From NCBI GenBank assembly GCA_964427595.1, contig CAYRUQ010000003.1, positions 1 through 64,000 of the forward strand: a stretch of 64,000 bases of DNA, read 5' to 3'. The notes below the pieces were generated by a model. That model ran no database searches and was not told the DNA's origin. It saw only the letters and a list, made by a program, of their open reading frames with translations. Source of the stretch: Enterosoma sp964427595. GTDB taxonomy: Bacteria > Bacillota_I > Bacilli_A > RFN20 > CAG-288. Numbering within the stretch: the stretch's first letter is position 1; the number at the start of each line of letters is the position of its first letter. The translations under genes were made by a program, and so were the position numbers. Positions 18,916 to 27,786 of this stretch are shown piece by piece.

Positions 18916-20204
18916 AAAGCCTCCAGATAATCAGCTATCTCAGAATATTCATCAACCCAGATGACGATCAAATCAAAAGTGAAGAAATAAGATGTTAAAT
19001 CTCTGAAAGTCGTCTCTGAGAATCCTTTTTTCTTTTTTAAGAAGATGAAGTTGAACTTTAAAGAATTAACAGCTAGTTCAAGAAGTCTCTTCATGTCAGG
19101 ATCAGTTAAAGAGATACCGATAAAAAGACAGGTGTTGAACTTGAAGTCATGAAGCTGTTTAGCGTTATTCCATGAGTAAGGATTGTTATAAAGATAGTAG
19201 TATTCACTTTCATTGAAGATTAAGGACTCCGTGTAATTCTTCTCATCATATTTATCGTAAGGAAGAAGCCCATGGACATGAAAGATATCCGCTTTCGCCT
19301 TCATATTGACGAATGAAGAATCATTATAAGTGGTGTTATAAGAGATTCCTCTCTTCTTAAGAAGATATTCTAAATTGGTATCGTAATTGTAAGTGATGAC
19401 GGAAGTATGTCTGTGTTTCTTGATGTAGTTAACACAGTGTGAAAGAGTCGAGTCTTGGTCATCAAAACTTTTAGCCTGTGAGAACTTATAAAGTTCTCTA
19501 TTAAGAGATTTAAACGAATCAAATCCGGTCGTCTCTAAAACCATCGGATCTGTAAATAATTCTTTTCCAACATAAGTCTTGATCTCAGAAGCATAGCGAT
19601 AATCGCCTTTATAAAACTCGTTGTTCAAAGCTTCGATAAGACCAGGCCAAGACTTAGCTCCATAATCTTCATTGATACCAGCACCGATGACAAGATCAGT
19701 ATGAATTTGATATGTGTAAAGCTTTAAAACCCACAATAAGAAAGAAGGTGCTGAGGTGTTTAAACCGACAAGTTCAGGATCGCTGATGAAGTAATAAAGA
19801 AGGCTATCAGTGATATCATCTTCGGCCTTAGAAAGTTTATAAGAGATCTCTCTTCCTTCTATCTTTCCTAAGGAGACGAAAGAGGCTCCATCAAAATAGA
19901 TATTTAAAGCTTTCGAAGGAGTGTCATATTCTTTCTCTTCGATATTCTTAACTTTGATGATGTTGACATTTCCCATCTCATCAATCACTTCATCACCATC
20001 GTTGATGATGCGACAAGAGTACTTGTGATAGTGGTTGTGTTTAGAAGTGATGATAGCTTTGAAATTACAACCAACTCCAAATTGGAAACCGAAAGATCTT
20101 AAAACGATAGCATCATAAGAAACATCAGCAAGATAGTACAGAAAAAGGAGAACTAATAAGCTTCTCTTTTCAAAAATATATGCTTCTCTATCTGTTTTGC
20201 CCAT
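18912..20204 (-). CDS. SIR2-like domain protein, putative NAD-consuming effector
   Basis: With the ATG start it is 430 aa. The N-terminal ~165 residues match nothing I know. The C-terminal SIR2-like fold has GAGINEDYGAKSWPGLI (from about 174), TYNYDTNLEY with the catalytic-type Asn273, VHG with His311, LIFNESEYY and GISLTDPDM. No zinc cysteines are present, unlike true Sir2 deacylases; this is the SIR2-like type found in anti-phage NADases (ThsA, DSR families). Both catalytic-type residues are kept, so it is probably active. No ribosome site precedes the ATG. A TTG at 20216 in the same frame is an alternative start. It overlaps the RDD-like gene by 4 nt. Confidence 0.85.
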   Translation of the reverse strand: MGKTDREAYIFEKRSLLVLLFLYYLADVSYDAIVLRSFGFQFGVGCNFKAIITSKHNHYHKYSCRIINDGDEVIDEMGNVNIIKVKNIEEKEYDTPSKALNIYFDGASFVSLGKIEGREISYKLSKAEDDITDSLLYYFISDPELVGLNTSAPSFLLWVLKLYTYQIHTDLVIGAGINEDYGAKSWPGLIEALNNEFYKGDYRYASEIKTYVGKELFTDPMVLETTGFDSFKSLNRELYKFSQAKSFDDQDSTLSHCVNYIKKHRHTSVITYNYDTNLEYLLKKRGISYNTTYNDSSFVNMKAKADIFHVHGLLPYDKYDEKNYTESLIFNESEYYYLYNNPYSWNNAKQLHDFKFNTCLFIGISLTDPDMKRLLELAVNSLKFNFIFLKKKKGFSETTFRDLTSYFFTFDLIVIWVDEYSEIADYLEAL

Positions 20205-20221
20205 CGTTTGAACCAAAGAAT

Positions 20222-20263
20222 ATTATAACATCTGTTAAAAACACTATCAGTACGTTTTACTGA
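20222..20263 (-). promoter_or_regulatory. Extended -10 promoter and inverted-repeat operator of the SIR2-like unit
   Basis: On the minus strand there is CTGATA (20250-20245), a 17-nt spacer, and TGTTATAAT (extended -10; TATAAT at 20227-20222). A perfect inverted repeat TCAGTA-N5-TACTGA (20247-20263) overlaps the -35. The predicted start (about 20215) lies at or about 11 nt before the start codon. Confidence 0.65.
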
Positions 20264-20309
20264 CGATGATAAAACTATCTTGAGAATAAGAATCTCTTAT
20301 TTCTTAGAT

Positions 20310-21200
20310 TCAATCAATCGAAACTATCTGATATTCTCTACTTCCTAAACCGTGCTCATTAGCAGCTTCAACCGTTCTGATTCCATGGCGTGAATTCATT
20401 CTTTCAATCAAGGCTTTCTTACCAGAATCAGGAGAATTGATGACAGCATCATAACAAGCTTGATCGATAGCGACCGGATCTAAAGAAGCGAAGATACCGA
20501 TATCAGCCATCTCCGGTTCAGCCGGGTTAGAATCACAATCACAATCGACTGATAAACGATTAGCGACGTTGATATAAATCATGTTCTTAGCACCTTTATA
20601 TGAGATGATTGCTTTACAAGCATCGGCCATCGATTCTAAGAAATCGTCTTGCTCAGTCTTTAAAGTCCAGCAATCTTTAGAAGAGATAGTCTTACCTGCT
20701 GAATGGATATAAGCTTTTCCATGAGTGGAGGCAATACCGATAGCGACATTCTTCAAAGCACCACCAAAACCACCCATCACATGTCCTTTGAAGTGAGAGA
20801 GAACAAGAATCTGATCATACTCATCAAAATTCTGACCGATGATATCTTTATCGAGATGGAAGCCGTTTTCAACCGGTATCTCTTTCTCACCAAACTCGTC
20901 CATGATATCGACTTTAGCGATCTTAGTAAAACCATGGTTCTCGATAGTTTTCCAGTGGTCAATAGTCGCTTCTCGTGAACCACCATAAGCGGTGTTACAT
21001 TCTAAGATGGTTCCTTTCACTTCATCGATTAAATCCTTGATAAACTCAGGATGAAGATAGTTATTACCACCTTGTTCACCAGTGGAAAGCTTGACACCGA
21101 CTTTTCCTTTTAAAGGATTATCACCGACTAGTTTCTTATAAATCTTAACTAATGAATCAGAAGAGATTTCTTTGGTGAAATAAACGATTGAAGCAGCCAT
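20310..21200 (-). CDS. DUF362 domain protein
   Basis: This 296-aa cytoplasmic protein matches the DUF362 family throughout (VGVKLSTGEQGGNNYLHPEF; SHFKGHVMGGFGGALKN; DPVAIDQACYDAV). Homologues are often fused to ferredoxin domains; this one ends at residue 296 without CxxCxxC clusters. It has four Cys and a Cys-Asp-Cys-Asp patch (residues ~220-223). Function is unproven; the family is sometimes labelled iron-sulfur related. GGAGG lies before the ATG. It sits between the tuf terminator and the SIR2-like promoter, probably as a single gene. Confidence 0.9.
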   Translation of the reverse strand: MAASIVYFTKEISSDSLVKIYKKLVGDNPLKGKVGVKLSTGEQGGNNYLHPEFIKDLIDEVKGTILECNTAYGGSREATIDHWKTIENHGFTKIAKVDIMDEFGEKEIPVENGFHLDKDIIGQNFDEYDQILVLSHFKGHVMGGFGGALKNVAIGIASTHGKAYIHSAGKTISSKDCWTLKTEQDDFLESMADACKAIISYKGAKNMIYINVANRLSVDCDCDSNPAEPEMADIGIFASLDPVAIDQACYDAVINSPDSGKKALIERMNSRHGIRTVEAANEHGLGSREYQIVSID

Positions 21201-21251
21201 CTTTAAATCCTCCTATCTAATATTAAATACCAAAATCGATAAATTTAAATA

Positions 21252-21286
21252 TGAAAAACCGCCCGGAGAGCAATCCGGGCGATTTA
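21252..21286 (-). terminator. Terminator of the str operon
   Basis: The stem CGCCCGGA/TCCGGGCG with a six-base loop is followed on the minus strand by TTTTT, 30-60 nt after the tuf stop. Confidence 0.9.
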
Positions 21287-21311
21287 ATTGAGCTAAGCTT
21301 TAAAACTATGA

Positions 21312-22496
21312 TTAGTCAAGTAAAGCGGAGACGGTACCAGCACCGACGGTCTTTCCACCTTCACGGATGGAGAACTTGGTGTTGTTCTCGATAGCGATGG
21401 GGTGGATGAGCTCGACAGTGAGCTCGATGTTGTCGCCAGGCATGACCATAGGAGTATCGGCAGGAAGAGTGATGTTACCAGTGACATCGGTAGTTCTGAA
21501 GTAGAACTGAGGTCTGTAGTTGTTGGTGAAAGCAGTATGACGACCACCTTCTTCCTTCTTTAAGACATAGACCTGAGCCTTGAACTTCTTATGAGGAGTG
21601 ACAGAGCCGGGTTTGCAGAGAACTTGACCACGGACGATCTGATCACGATCGACACCTCTTAAGAGGGCGCCGACGTTATCACCAGCCTCAGCGAAGTCGA
21701 GGATCTTACGGAACATTTCAAGGGAGGTGCAGACGCACTTACGAGTATCCTTGATACCGACGATTTCAACTTCATCGTTGGGGTGGATGACACCTCTTTC
21801 GACTCTACCAGTAGCGACGGTACCACGACCGGTGATGGTCATGACATCTTCGACAGCCATTAAGAAAGGCTTCTCGTTGTCTCTGGTAGGAGTGGGGATG
21901 TAGCTATCGACAGAATCCATCAACTCGATGATAGCTTTCTGAGCTTCTTCATCGCCGTTTAAAGCGTTGAGAGCAGAACCTCTGATGACGGGAACTTCAT
22001 CGCCGGGGAAGCCATAAGAAGAGAGAAGTTCACGAACTTCCATCTCGACTAAATCGACGAGTTCAGGATCATCGACATCATCGCACTTGTTGAGGAAGAC
22101 GACGATATAAGGAACTCCGACCTGACGAGCGAGTAAGACGTGCTCGGTGGTCTGAGGCATAACACCATCAGTAGCAGCGACGACTAAGATAGCACCGTCC
22201 ATCTGAGCAGCACCAGTGATCATGTTCTTGATGTAGTCAGCGTGACCAGGGCAGTCGACGTGGCAGTAATGTCTAGTGGCAGTTTCGTACTCGATGTGAG
22301 CAGCGTTGATTGTGACACCACGCGCTTTTTCTTCCGGAGCGGCATCAATCTGATCATAACGCATAGCTTGAGCATAACCAGCTTTAGCTAAGGTTTGAGT
22401 GATGGCGGCGGTAAGAGTGGTCTTTCCGTGGTCGACATGACCGATGGTGCCGATATTAACATTCGGTTTAGAACGGTCAAACTTTTGTTTAGCCAT
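21312..22496 (-). CDS. tuf: Elongation factor Tu
   Basis: The 394-aa GTPase delivers aminoacyl-tRNA to the ribosome. The G motifs are intact (GHVDHGKT near residue 18, DCPGH, NKCD), followed by the two beta-barrel domains. Length is normal. It is the last gene of the str operon, 78 nt after fusA, with its own GGAGG and a terminator behind it. Confidence 0.98.
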   Translation of the reverse strand: MAKQKFDRSKPNVNIGTIGHVDHGKTTLTAAITQTLAKAGYAQAMRYDQIDAAPEEKARGVTINAAHIEYETATRHYCHVDCPGHADYIKNMITGAAQMDGAILVVAATDGVMPQTTEHVLLARQVGVPYIVVFLNKCDDVDDPELVDLVEMEVRELLSSYGFPGDEVPVIRGSALNALNGDEEAQKAIIELMDSVDSYIPTPTRDNEKPFLMAVEDVMTITGRGTVATGRVERGVIHPNDEVEIVGIKDTRKCVCTSLEMFRKILDFAEAGDNVGALLRGVDRDQIVRGQVLCKPGSVTPHKKFKAQVYVLKKEEGGRHTAFTNNYRPQFYFRTTDVTGNITLPADTPMVMPGDNIELTVELIHPIAIENNTKFSIREGGKTVGAGTVSALLD

Positions 22497-22574
22497 GATT
22501 TGTTTTTTCCTCCAAACAGTTTCTTTATGAATATACGCTTTTTAAGCCAAATTTACAAGAAGTGAAGATAACTT

Positions 22575-24704
22575 TCAGTTTCTCTTCTTGACGATCTCTT
22601 CTTGAACGGAACGAGGGACTTCTTGATAGTGATCGAATTCCATACTGTAGATACCACGACCTTGGGTCATAGCTCTTAAATCAGAAATGTAACCGAACAT
22701 ATTAGCTAACGGGATTTGGGCAGTGATGACCTGAGCATTAGCCTTTTGAACCATACCTTCGACTGAACCTCTTCTAGAAGAGATATCGCCCATGACAGTA
22801 CCGACATAATCGAGAGGAGTGGTGATATCAGCTTTGACAATAGGCTCAAGAAGGACGGGTTGGCAGTTCTCAGCAGCAGCCTTTAATGCCTGTTGAGAAG
22901 CTAACTTATAAGCAGCTTCTGAAGAGTCGACATCGTGGTATGAACCGAAGACTAAGGTAGCCTTGACATCGATGACCGGATAGCCAGCGATCATACCTCT
23001 CTCCATAGCTTCTTTAAGACCTTCGATAGAAGGTTTGATGTATTCCTTAGGGATGACACCACCGGTGATGGCATCGACGAATTCTAAGCCTTTGCCAGGG
23101 TTAGGCTCCATACGGAAGACAACGTGACCATATTGACCGTGTCCACCAGATTGCTTGATGTATTTTCCTTCGCATTCTGCGACTTTTTTGACAGTTTCAC
23201 GATAGGCGACTTGAGGAGCACCAACACGGCATTCGATCTTGTAATCGTTTCTCAAACGAGTGACGTTGACATCGAGTTGGAGCTCACCGACGCCAGCGAT
23301 GATACCTTGACCAGTCTCTTTATCAGTGTAGTAGTGGAAGGTAGGATCTTCTTCAGTGAATTTGATGAGGCAAGCAGCCATCTTATCCTGATCATGTTTA
23401 GAGACAGGTTCGATAGCTTCGGAGATGACGGGATCAGCAAACTTGATGCTTTCAAGAGTGACATGCGGATCGTTCTCACCGACTAAAGTATCACCAGTTC
23501 TAGTGGAGGAGAAGCCGACAGCAGCAGCGATTTCACCAGCTTTAGCTTCATTGATAGTTTCAGAAGAAGAAGCGTTGACTAAGATCAAACGAGAGACACG
23601 CTCCTTGATACCTTTTCTGACGTTGTAGACATAAGAACCAGACTTGATCGTACCGGAGTAGACACGGAAGAAGCACATGTTACCGAATTGGTTGGTGGTG
23701 ATCTTGAAGGCTAAAGCGACGAAAGGTGCCTTAGGATCAGGATTGCAGATGTAATCGGCATCGTTTTCATCCTTACCGACAGAAGGTTTGACATCAAGAG
23801 GAGAAGGAAGGAAGGTGGTGACGGCGTCGAGTAAGTACTGAACGCCCTTGTTCTTATAGGCAGAGCCAGGGATACAAGGGAAGATGGAACCGGACATGAC
23901 AGCATTTCTGATAGCCTTGTTGATAGCTTCAACACTAGGTTCGGCACCTTCAAGGATGCAGGACATGATGTCATCATCATAGTTAGCTAATTGCTCAAGC
24001 ATCGTGTCACGATAGACCTTAGCTTGCTCAACATCGTGAGAATAATCAGCAGGAACTTGATCGAGATCGACGATGTTAGGAGCCATCAAGGATGACTTCT
24101 TAGGATCGAGATCCCATAACCAAGCCTTCATCGTGATCAAGTCGATGAGACCGAGAAGTCTGTTTTCCAGACCGATGGGGTAGGCGATAGCGACGCCATT
24201 GCCTCCCAACTTCTCTTTGATAGAATCGACAGACATTTCATAATCGGCGCCGATAGCGTCGAGCTTGTTGACGAAGACGATTCTAGGGATGTTGTACTTA
24301 TCTGCTTGTCTCCAAACGGTTTCAGTTTGAGGTTCAACACCGTTTTTACCATCGAGGACGCAAACAGCACCATCTAAGACACGGAGAGATCTCTCGACTT
24401 CAGCGGTGAAGTCGACGTGCCCAGGAGTATCGATCAAGTTGATACGATAGTCCTTCCAAAGGCAGGTGGTAGCAGCTGAGTAGATGGTGATACCTCTCTT
24501 CTGCTCCTGAGGATCGAAGTCCATTGATGCGCCTCCATCATGAACTTCGCCGATCTTATGAGTCTTACCTGTATAGAAGAGAATACGTTCGGATGTAGTA
24601 GTTTTACCGGCATCGATATGAGCCATGATGCCGATGTTTCTAACATGATCAAGCGGTACGGCTTTGTATGTCGCAATTCTCGCTTGGTCGTTATCCATTG
24701 CCAT
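22575..24704 (-). CDS. fusA: Elongation factor G
   Basis: The 709-aa translocation GTPase has G1 AHIDAGKTT, DTPGHVDF and NKLD, then domains II-V, at the normal family length. The start is the ATG spaced 8 nt from AAGGAG; a second ATG two codons on is less well placed. It lies 24 nt after rpsG in the conserved rpsL-rpsG-fusA-tuf order. Confidence 0.98.
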   Translation of the reverse strand: MAMDNDQARIATYKAVPLDHVRNIGIMAHIDAGKTTTSERILFYTGKTHKIGEVHDGGASMDFDPQEQKRGITIYSAATTCLWKDYRINLIDTPGHVDFTAEVERSLRVLDGAVCVLDGKNGVEPQTETVWRQADKYNIPRIVFVNKLDAIGADYEMSVDSIKEKLGGNGVAIAYPIGLENRLLGLIDLITMKAWLWDLDPKKSSLMAPNIVDLDQVPADYSHDVEQAKVYRDTMLEQLANYDDDIMSCILEGAEPSVEAINKAIRNAVMSGSIFPCIPGSAYKNKGVQYLLDAVTTFLPSPLDVKPSVGKDENDADYICNPDPKAPFVALAFKITTNQFGNMCFFRVYSGTIKSGSYVYNVRKGIKERVSRLILVNASSSETINEAKAGEIAAAVGFSSTRTGDTLVGENDPHVTLESIKFADPVISEAIEPVSKHDQDKMAACLIKFTEEDPTFHYYTDKETGQGIIAGVGELQLDVNVTRLRNDYKIECRVGAPQVAYRETVKKVAECEGKYIKQSGGHGQYGHVVFRMEPNPGKGLEFVDAITGGVIPKEYIKPSIEGLKEAMERGMIAGYPVIDVKATLVFGSYHDVDSSEAAYKLASQQALKAAAENCQPVLLEPIVKADITTPLDYVGTVMGDISSRRGSVEGMVQKANAQVITAQIPLANMFGYISDLRAMTQGRGIYSMEFDHYQEVPRSVQEEIVKKRN

Positions 24705-24728
24705 AGTTCATTTCTCCTTTTGAGGTTA

Positions 24729-25202
24729 TTACCAACGATAGTGAGCGTAGGCTTTATTAGCTTCAGCGGTCTTGTGCATCTCATCACGACGCTTGACAGA
24801 ACCACCGGTTCCATTAGCAGCATCGATGATCTCACCAGCTAACTTATCAGTCATCGTCTTCTCGTTACGAAGACGAGCATAGGTGACAAGCCATCTGAGT
24901 CCTAAGGTCACTCTTCTATCAGGAGCGACTTCGACAGGGACTTGATAGTTACTAGCACCGACTCTTCTAGCTTTGAGTTCGACATCAGGCATGACATTAC
25001 CTAAGGCGATCTCGAAGACTTCTAATGCGGGTTTACCGGTTTTAGCGGTGACTTTATCAAAAGCACCATAGAGAATCTTCTGGGCAGTGCCCTTCTTTCC
25101 ATCTAACATGATGCGGTTGATCAAGCGGGTCACTAATTTAGAGTTATAAATAGGATCCGGGAGGACATCTCTTTTTTGAACAGAACCATTCTTTCTAGGC
25201 AT
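24729..25202 (-). CDS. rpsG: Ribosomal protein S7
   Basis: 157 residues beginning MPRKNGSVQKR, full length for S7 (about 156), with the LDGKKGTAQKI and YARLRNEKTM regions. The start is the ATG, with AAGGAG upstream; a TTG three codons earlier is only 2 nt from that site. S7 organises the 30S head around the 3' domain of 16S rRNA. Confidence 0.97.
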   Translation of the reverse strand: MPRKNGSVQKRDVLPDPIYNSKLVTRLINRIMLDGKKGTAQKILYGAFDKVTAKTGKPALEVFEIALGNVMPDVELKARRVGASNYQVPVEVAPDRRVTLGLRWLVTYARLRNEKTMTDKLAGEIIDAANGTGGSVKRRDEMHKTAEANKAYAHYRW

Positions 25203-25228
25203 AATACACAATACTCCTTCTTCTTAGA

Positions 25229-25654
25229 TTACTTCTTCTGGACGCTGCCGTCTCTCTTGGTTCCGTAGAGTGATCTACCTTGCTTACGGTTTTCAACACC
25301 GAAGCACTCCAAGGCACCACGAATGATGTGGTATCTGACGCCAGGGAGATCACGGACATGACCGCCTCTGATCAAAACCACCTTATGCTCTTGCAAGTTG
25401 TGACCTTCACCACCGATATAAGCGGTGACTTCATAACCATTGGAGAGCCTGACTCTGGCGTATTTTCTAGCAGCAGAGTTAGGTTTCTTAGGAGTCATAG
25501 TACCCACACGGGTGCAAACTCCCTTCTTTTGAGGAGAAGGAATATATCTCTCCTTCTTGTTTAATGAATCCCATCTCTTACCCAAAGCAGGCGATTTGGA
25601 CTTGTAGACGGGTTTGCGTCTTTCATGACGCACCAATTGATTGATTGTCGGCAT
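25229..25654 (-). CDS. rpsL: Ribosomal protein S12, natural Arg at the Lys88 position
   Basis: 141 residues starting MPTINQLVRHERRKP behind GGGAGG; the open frame extends 35 codons further upstream but without a site. S12 sits at the decoding centre. The TPKKPNSA loop keeps Lys43 (E. coli numbering). The second loop reads GGHVRDLPGVRYH where E. coli has GGRVKDLPGVRYH, so Lys88 is Arg (codon CGT) and the Arg two before it is His. Lys88Arg is a classic streptomycin-resistance change in E. coli and mycobacteria. First gene of the str operon. Confidence 0.97.
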   Translation of the reverse strand: MPTINQLVRHERRKPVYKSKSPALGKRWDSLNKKERYIPSPQKKGVCTRVGTMTPKKPNSAARKYARVRLSNGYEVTAYIGGEGHNLQEHKVVLIRGGHVRDLPGVRYHIIRGALECFGVENRKQGRSLYGTKRDGSVQKK

Positions 25655-25754
25655 TTCTTTCCTCCCGAATGCTTTAATGCTTTTTATTGTCCACAGACCC
25701 GGGCGTTTTCCGTTCTCCCCATAAAAAGAACGGGGCAAAGCCCGTGCAAAGACA
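25655..25754 (-). promoter_or_regulatory. Structured leader of the str operon
   Basis: The ~100-nt leader on the minus strand can form CCGTTCT/AGAACGG (7 bp), competing with ACGGG/CCCGT just upstream; the GGGC arm can also pair with a later GCCC. No T-run follows, so a protein- or translation-linked control is more likely than a plain terminator. Confidence 0.5.
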
Positions 25755-25760
25755 AGCAAA

Positions 25761-25788
25761 ATTATATACGATGAAAATCGAAAGTCAA
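25761..25788 (-). promoter_or_regulatory. Promoter of the str operon
   Basis: On the minus strand there is TTGACT (25788-25783), a 16-nt spacer, and perfect TATAAT (25766-25761). It is the strongest promoter match near rpsL. Confidence 0.85.
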
Positions 25789-25845
25789 TTTATAAAAGTA
25801 AACTTTTTTTCAAAAATTGATACACCCGGACTAGTGTTCATGTTT

Positions 25846-25880
25846 TCAACAAAAAAACCGAGGCATTTCACCCCGGCTAA
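25846..25880 (-). terminator. Terminator of the BI-1 family gene
   Basis: The stem GCCGGGG/CCTCGGT (one G-U pair) with loop TGAAATG is followed on the minus strand by seven T. Confidence 0.85.
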
Positions 25881-25920
25881 ATATTACATTTGCTCTTTTT
25901 TAACTACAACTATTAACTAC

Positions 25921-26679
25921 TTATTTACGACGACCAGCAAAGATGAGAACATACATGAGAACACGGATGAAGATGTAGATGAAATCGACATAGAGATTGA
26001 AAGCACAATAGATAGAAAGCGAATTCTTGTTGTCATCAAGCATCTTGTTTTCTGCTAACTTCTTGACTCTGTTGATATCAACAGCGGTGACGACGAGGAT
26101 GACACCTAACATGATGAAGTCGACGATCCAATAAACCATCGAAGAGCCGATGAAGAAGTTGACGAGAGAGATGACAAGACAACCGATCATCAATGAGGAT
26201 AGAAGCGGGAAAACGATGCTTAGATTCTTCTTAGTTGCACTTCCGATAAGACCCATCAATAAGAAGCAACCAGAAGTGATAGCAAACGCTAATCCGATCG
26301 TCCACATCGCATCAGTTGTTGAACCGAGAGACACCATGACCATCAAGAACACTGATGAGAGAAGAATACCCATCGCTGCCGCATAGATGAGATAACCGAT
26401 CATCACACCTTTTGATTTAGGTTTGAAGCTCTTCATGTTGATGATGAACATACAAGGGAACATGATGATCGCTGAGACGACTAGAAGAACAACATACGTG
26501 GTAAAGCTAGCAGCACTATCCGTATTAAGAAGAATATAAGGCAAAGACAAAGAAACAACAGCTGTGACTAATAACCCGATACCAAGCCATATGAAGACAC
26601 GAGTCATCGGGAATTCCCTAGCTATTGGTCTAGTTTTCTCTTCTTTTACTTCATAATTTTCGGGAGTAAAAGCTTCCAT
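25921..26679 (-). CDS. BAX inhibitor-1 (BI-1/YccA) family membrane protein
   Basis: The 252-aa protein has a ~25-residue cytoplasmic N-terminus and seven helices. The family's end pattern is clear (CAFNLYVDFIYIFIRVL). BI-1 proteins such as Bacillus YetJ act as pH-sensitive calcium leak channels or modulate membrane proteases; which applies here is unknown. It has an AAAGGAGG site and its own terminator, so it is a single-gene unit divergent from the HAD phosphatase. Confidence 0.92.
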   Translation of the reverse strand: MEAFTPENYEVKEEKTRPIAREFPMTRVFIWLGIGLLVTAVVSLSLPYILLNTDSAASFTTYVVLLVVSAIIMFPCMFIINMKSFKPKSKGVMIGYLIYAAAMGILLSSVFLMVMVSLGSTTDAMWTIGLAFAITSGCFLLMGLIGSATKKNLSIVFPLLSSLMIGCLVISLVNFFIGSSMVYWIVDFIMLGVILVVTAVDINRVKKLAENKMLDDNKNSLSIYCAFNLYVDFIYIFIRVLMYVLIFAGRRK

Positions 26680-26847
26680 TTTTTATCCTCCTTTCTTAAC
26701 ACAAAAGGTCTCTTTTTATTCCTTGAGCCAAATTATTATTTTTCAGAAAGAAGATAAAATCAAGTAAAAATATCTCACACTGAAAGATTTTTTTGAAAAC
26801 AACATCCGATTTTAGTTTTGAAAGAGTAAATTAGCATTCTTGAAAAT

Positions 26848-26880
26848 CGCCGAATTTAGTTAATATTTGGCGCTTTTTTT
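26848..26880 (+). terminator. Terminator-like hairpin on the plus strand
   Basis: The stem CGCCGAAT/ATTTGGCG (one G-U) is followed by C and seven T, with no annotated plus-strand gene upstream. It overlaps the -35 of the HAD gene. Confidence 0.5.
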
Positions 26881-26895
26881 GTTTTCTGTTAAAAT
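26867..26895 (+). promoter_or_regulatory. Candidate promoter of the HAD phosphatase gene
   Basis: TTGGCG (26867-26872), a 17-nt spacer, TAAAAT (26890-26895). It gives a ~36-nt leader with AAGGAC before the ATG. Confidence 0.5.
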
Positions 26896-26937
26896 GAAAA
26901 TGCAAAATCAAGCATTAAATAAAAAAGGACTTACAAC

Positions 26938-27786
26938 ATGGAGAATAAAACCAAAATCGCTCTTCTCTATGACTTCGATAAAACTCTCTGTACTACCGAT
27001 ATGCAAAACTACTCCTTCATCCCTTCTTTAAACATCAAGCCAAGTGAGTTTTGGAACAAATGTAACGAGATTTCTAAAGCCAATCATATGGAGCCTCTTT
27101 TATCCTATATGTATCTGATGCTTGAAGAGGCTAAGAAAAAGAATCTTCACATCAATAGAGAGAGCCTTGTTCAAATGGGTAAGGATATAAAATTCTTCCA
27201 AGGTGTTGAAAGTTGGTTTCCTAGAATAAATGCTTATGCTAAAGCGAAGAATATCGATATCTATCACTATATCATCTCCTCTGGTAATGCTGAGATCATC
27301 GAGGGATCTTCCATCTACAAATACTTCCATAAAGTCTTCGCTTGTGAGTTCCTTTATGTTGATGATGTAGCTGTCTGGCCAAAAAGCGTCGTCAATTACA
27401 CCACTAAAACTCAGTTCCTTTTCCGTATCAATAAGGGTGTCTTTGATATCGCCGAAAACGATAAGATCAACGAATCGACTCCCGAATCAGAGAAGATCAT
27501 CCCCTTTAAAAACATGATTTACATTGCTGATGGACTCACTGATGTTCCTTGTATGAAACTAGTCAAAGAAAAAGGCGGCCAATCGATCGCCGTCTATTCA
27601 AGAAATAAGAAACCTTTAGCTTCTAAACTCTTCTCCGACAAGAGGGTCGACTTCATCTGTGAAGCTAACTACTCAGAAGGAAGCAAGATTGAGCAGATCG
27701 TCAAACTCATCATCGATAAGATGGACTGTCAGTCTCAACTTGCGAGAATTCATAACAAACAAGAAAAAGATATCAACACTTACTGA
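26938..27786 (+). CDS. HAD-superfamily phosphatase
   Basis: This 282-aa cytoplasmic protein has the HAD motifs: YDFDKTLC (nucleophile Asp in DFDKT, residues 12-16), a cap helix region, motif II ISSGNAE, a Lys, and motif IV IADGLTDVPC with catalytic Asp. The cap type resembles phosphoserine-phosphatase-like HAD enzymes. Substrate cannot be told. Its 3' end overlaps the convergent rsmI by 14 nt. Confidence 0.88.
   Translation: MENKTKIALLYDFDKTLCTTDMQNYSFIPSLNIKPSEFWNKCNEISKANHMEPLLSYMYLMLEEAKKKNLHINRESLVQMGKDIKFFQGVESWFPRINAYAKAKNIDIYHYIISSGNAEIIEGSSIYKYFHKVFACEFLYVDDVAVWPKSVVNYTTKTQFLFRINKGVFDIAENDKINESTPESEKIIPFKNMIYIADGLTDVPCMKLVKEKGGQSIAVYSRNKKPLASKLFSDKRVDFICEANYSEGSKIEQIVKLIIDKMDCQSQLARIHNKQEKDINTY

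Noticed and set aside
18912..20216. Calling the SIR2-like gene a protein deacetylase
   Set aside because: It has no zinc cysteines and the motif set differs from the true sirtuin at 61086-61820.
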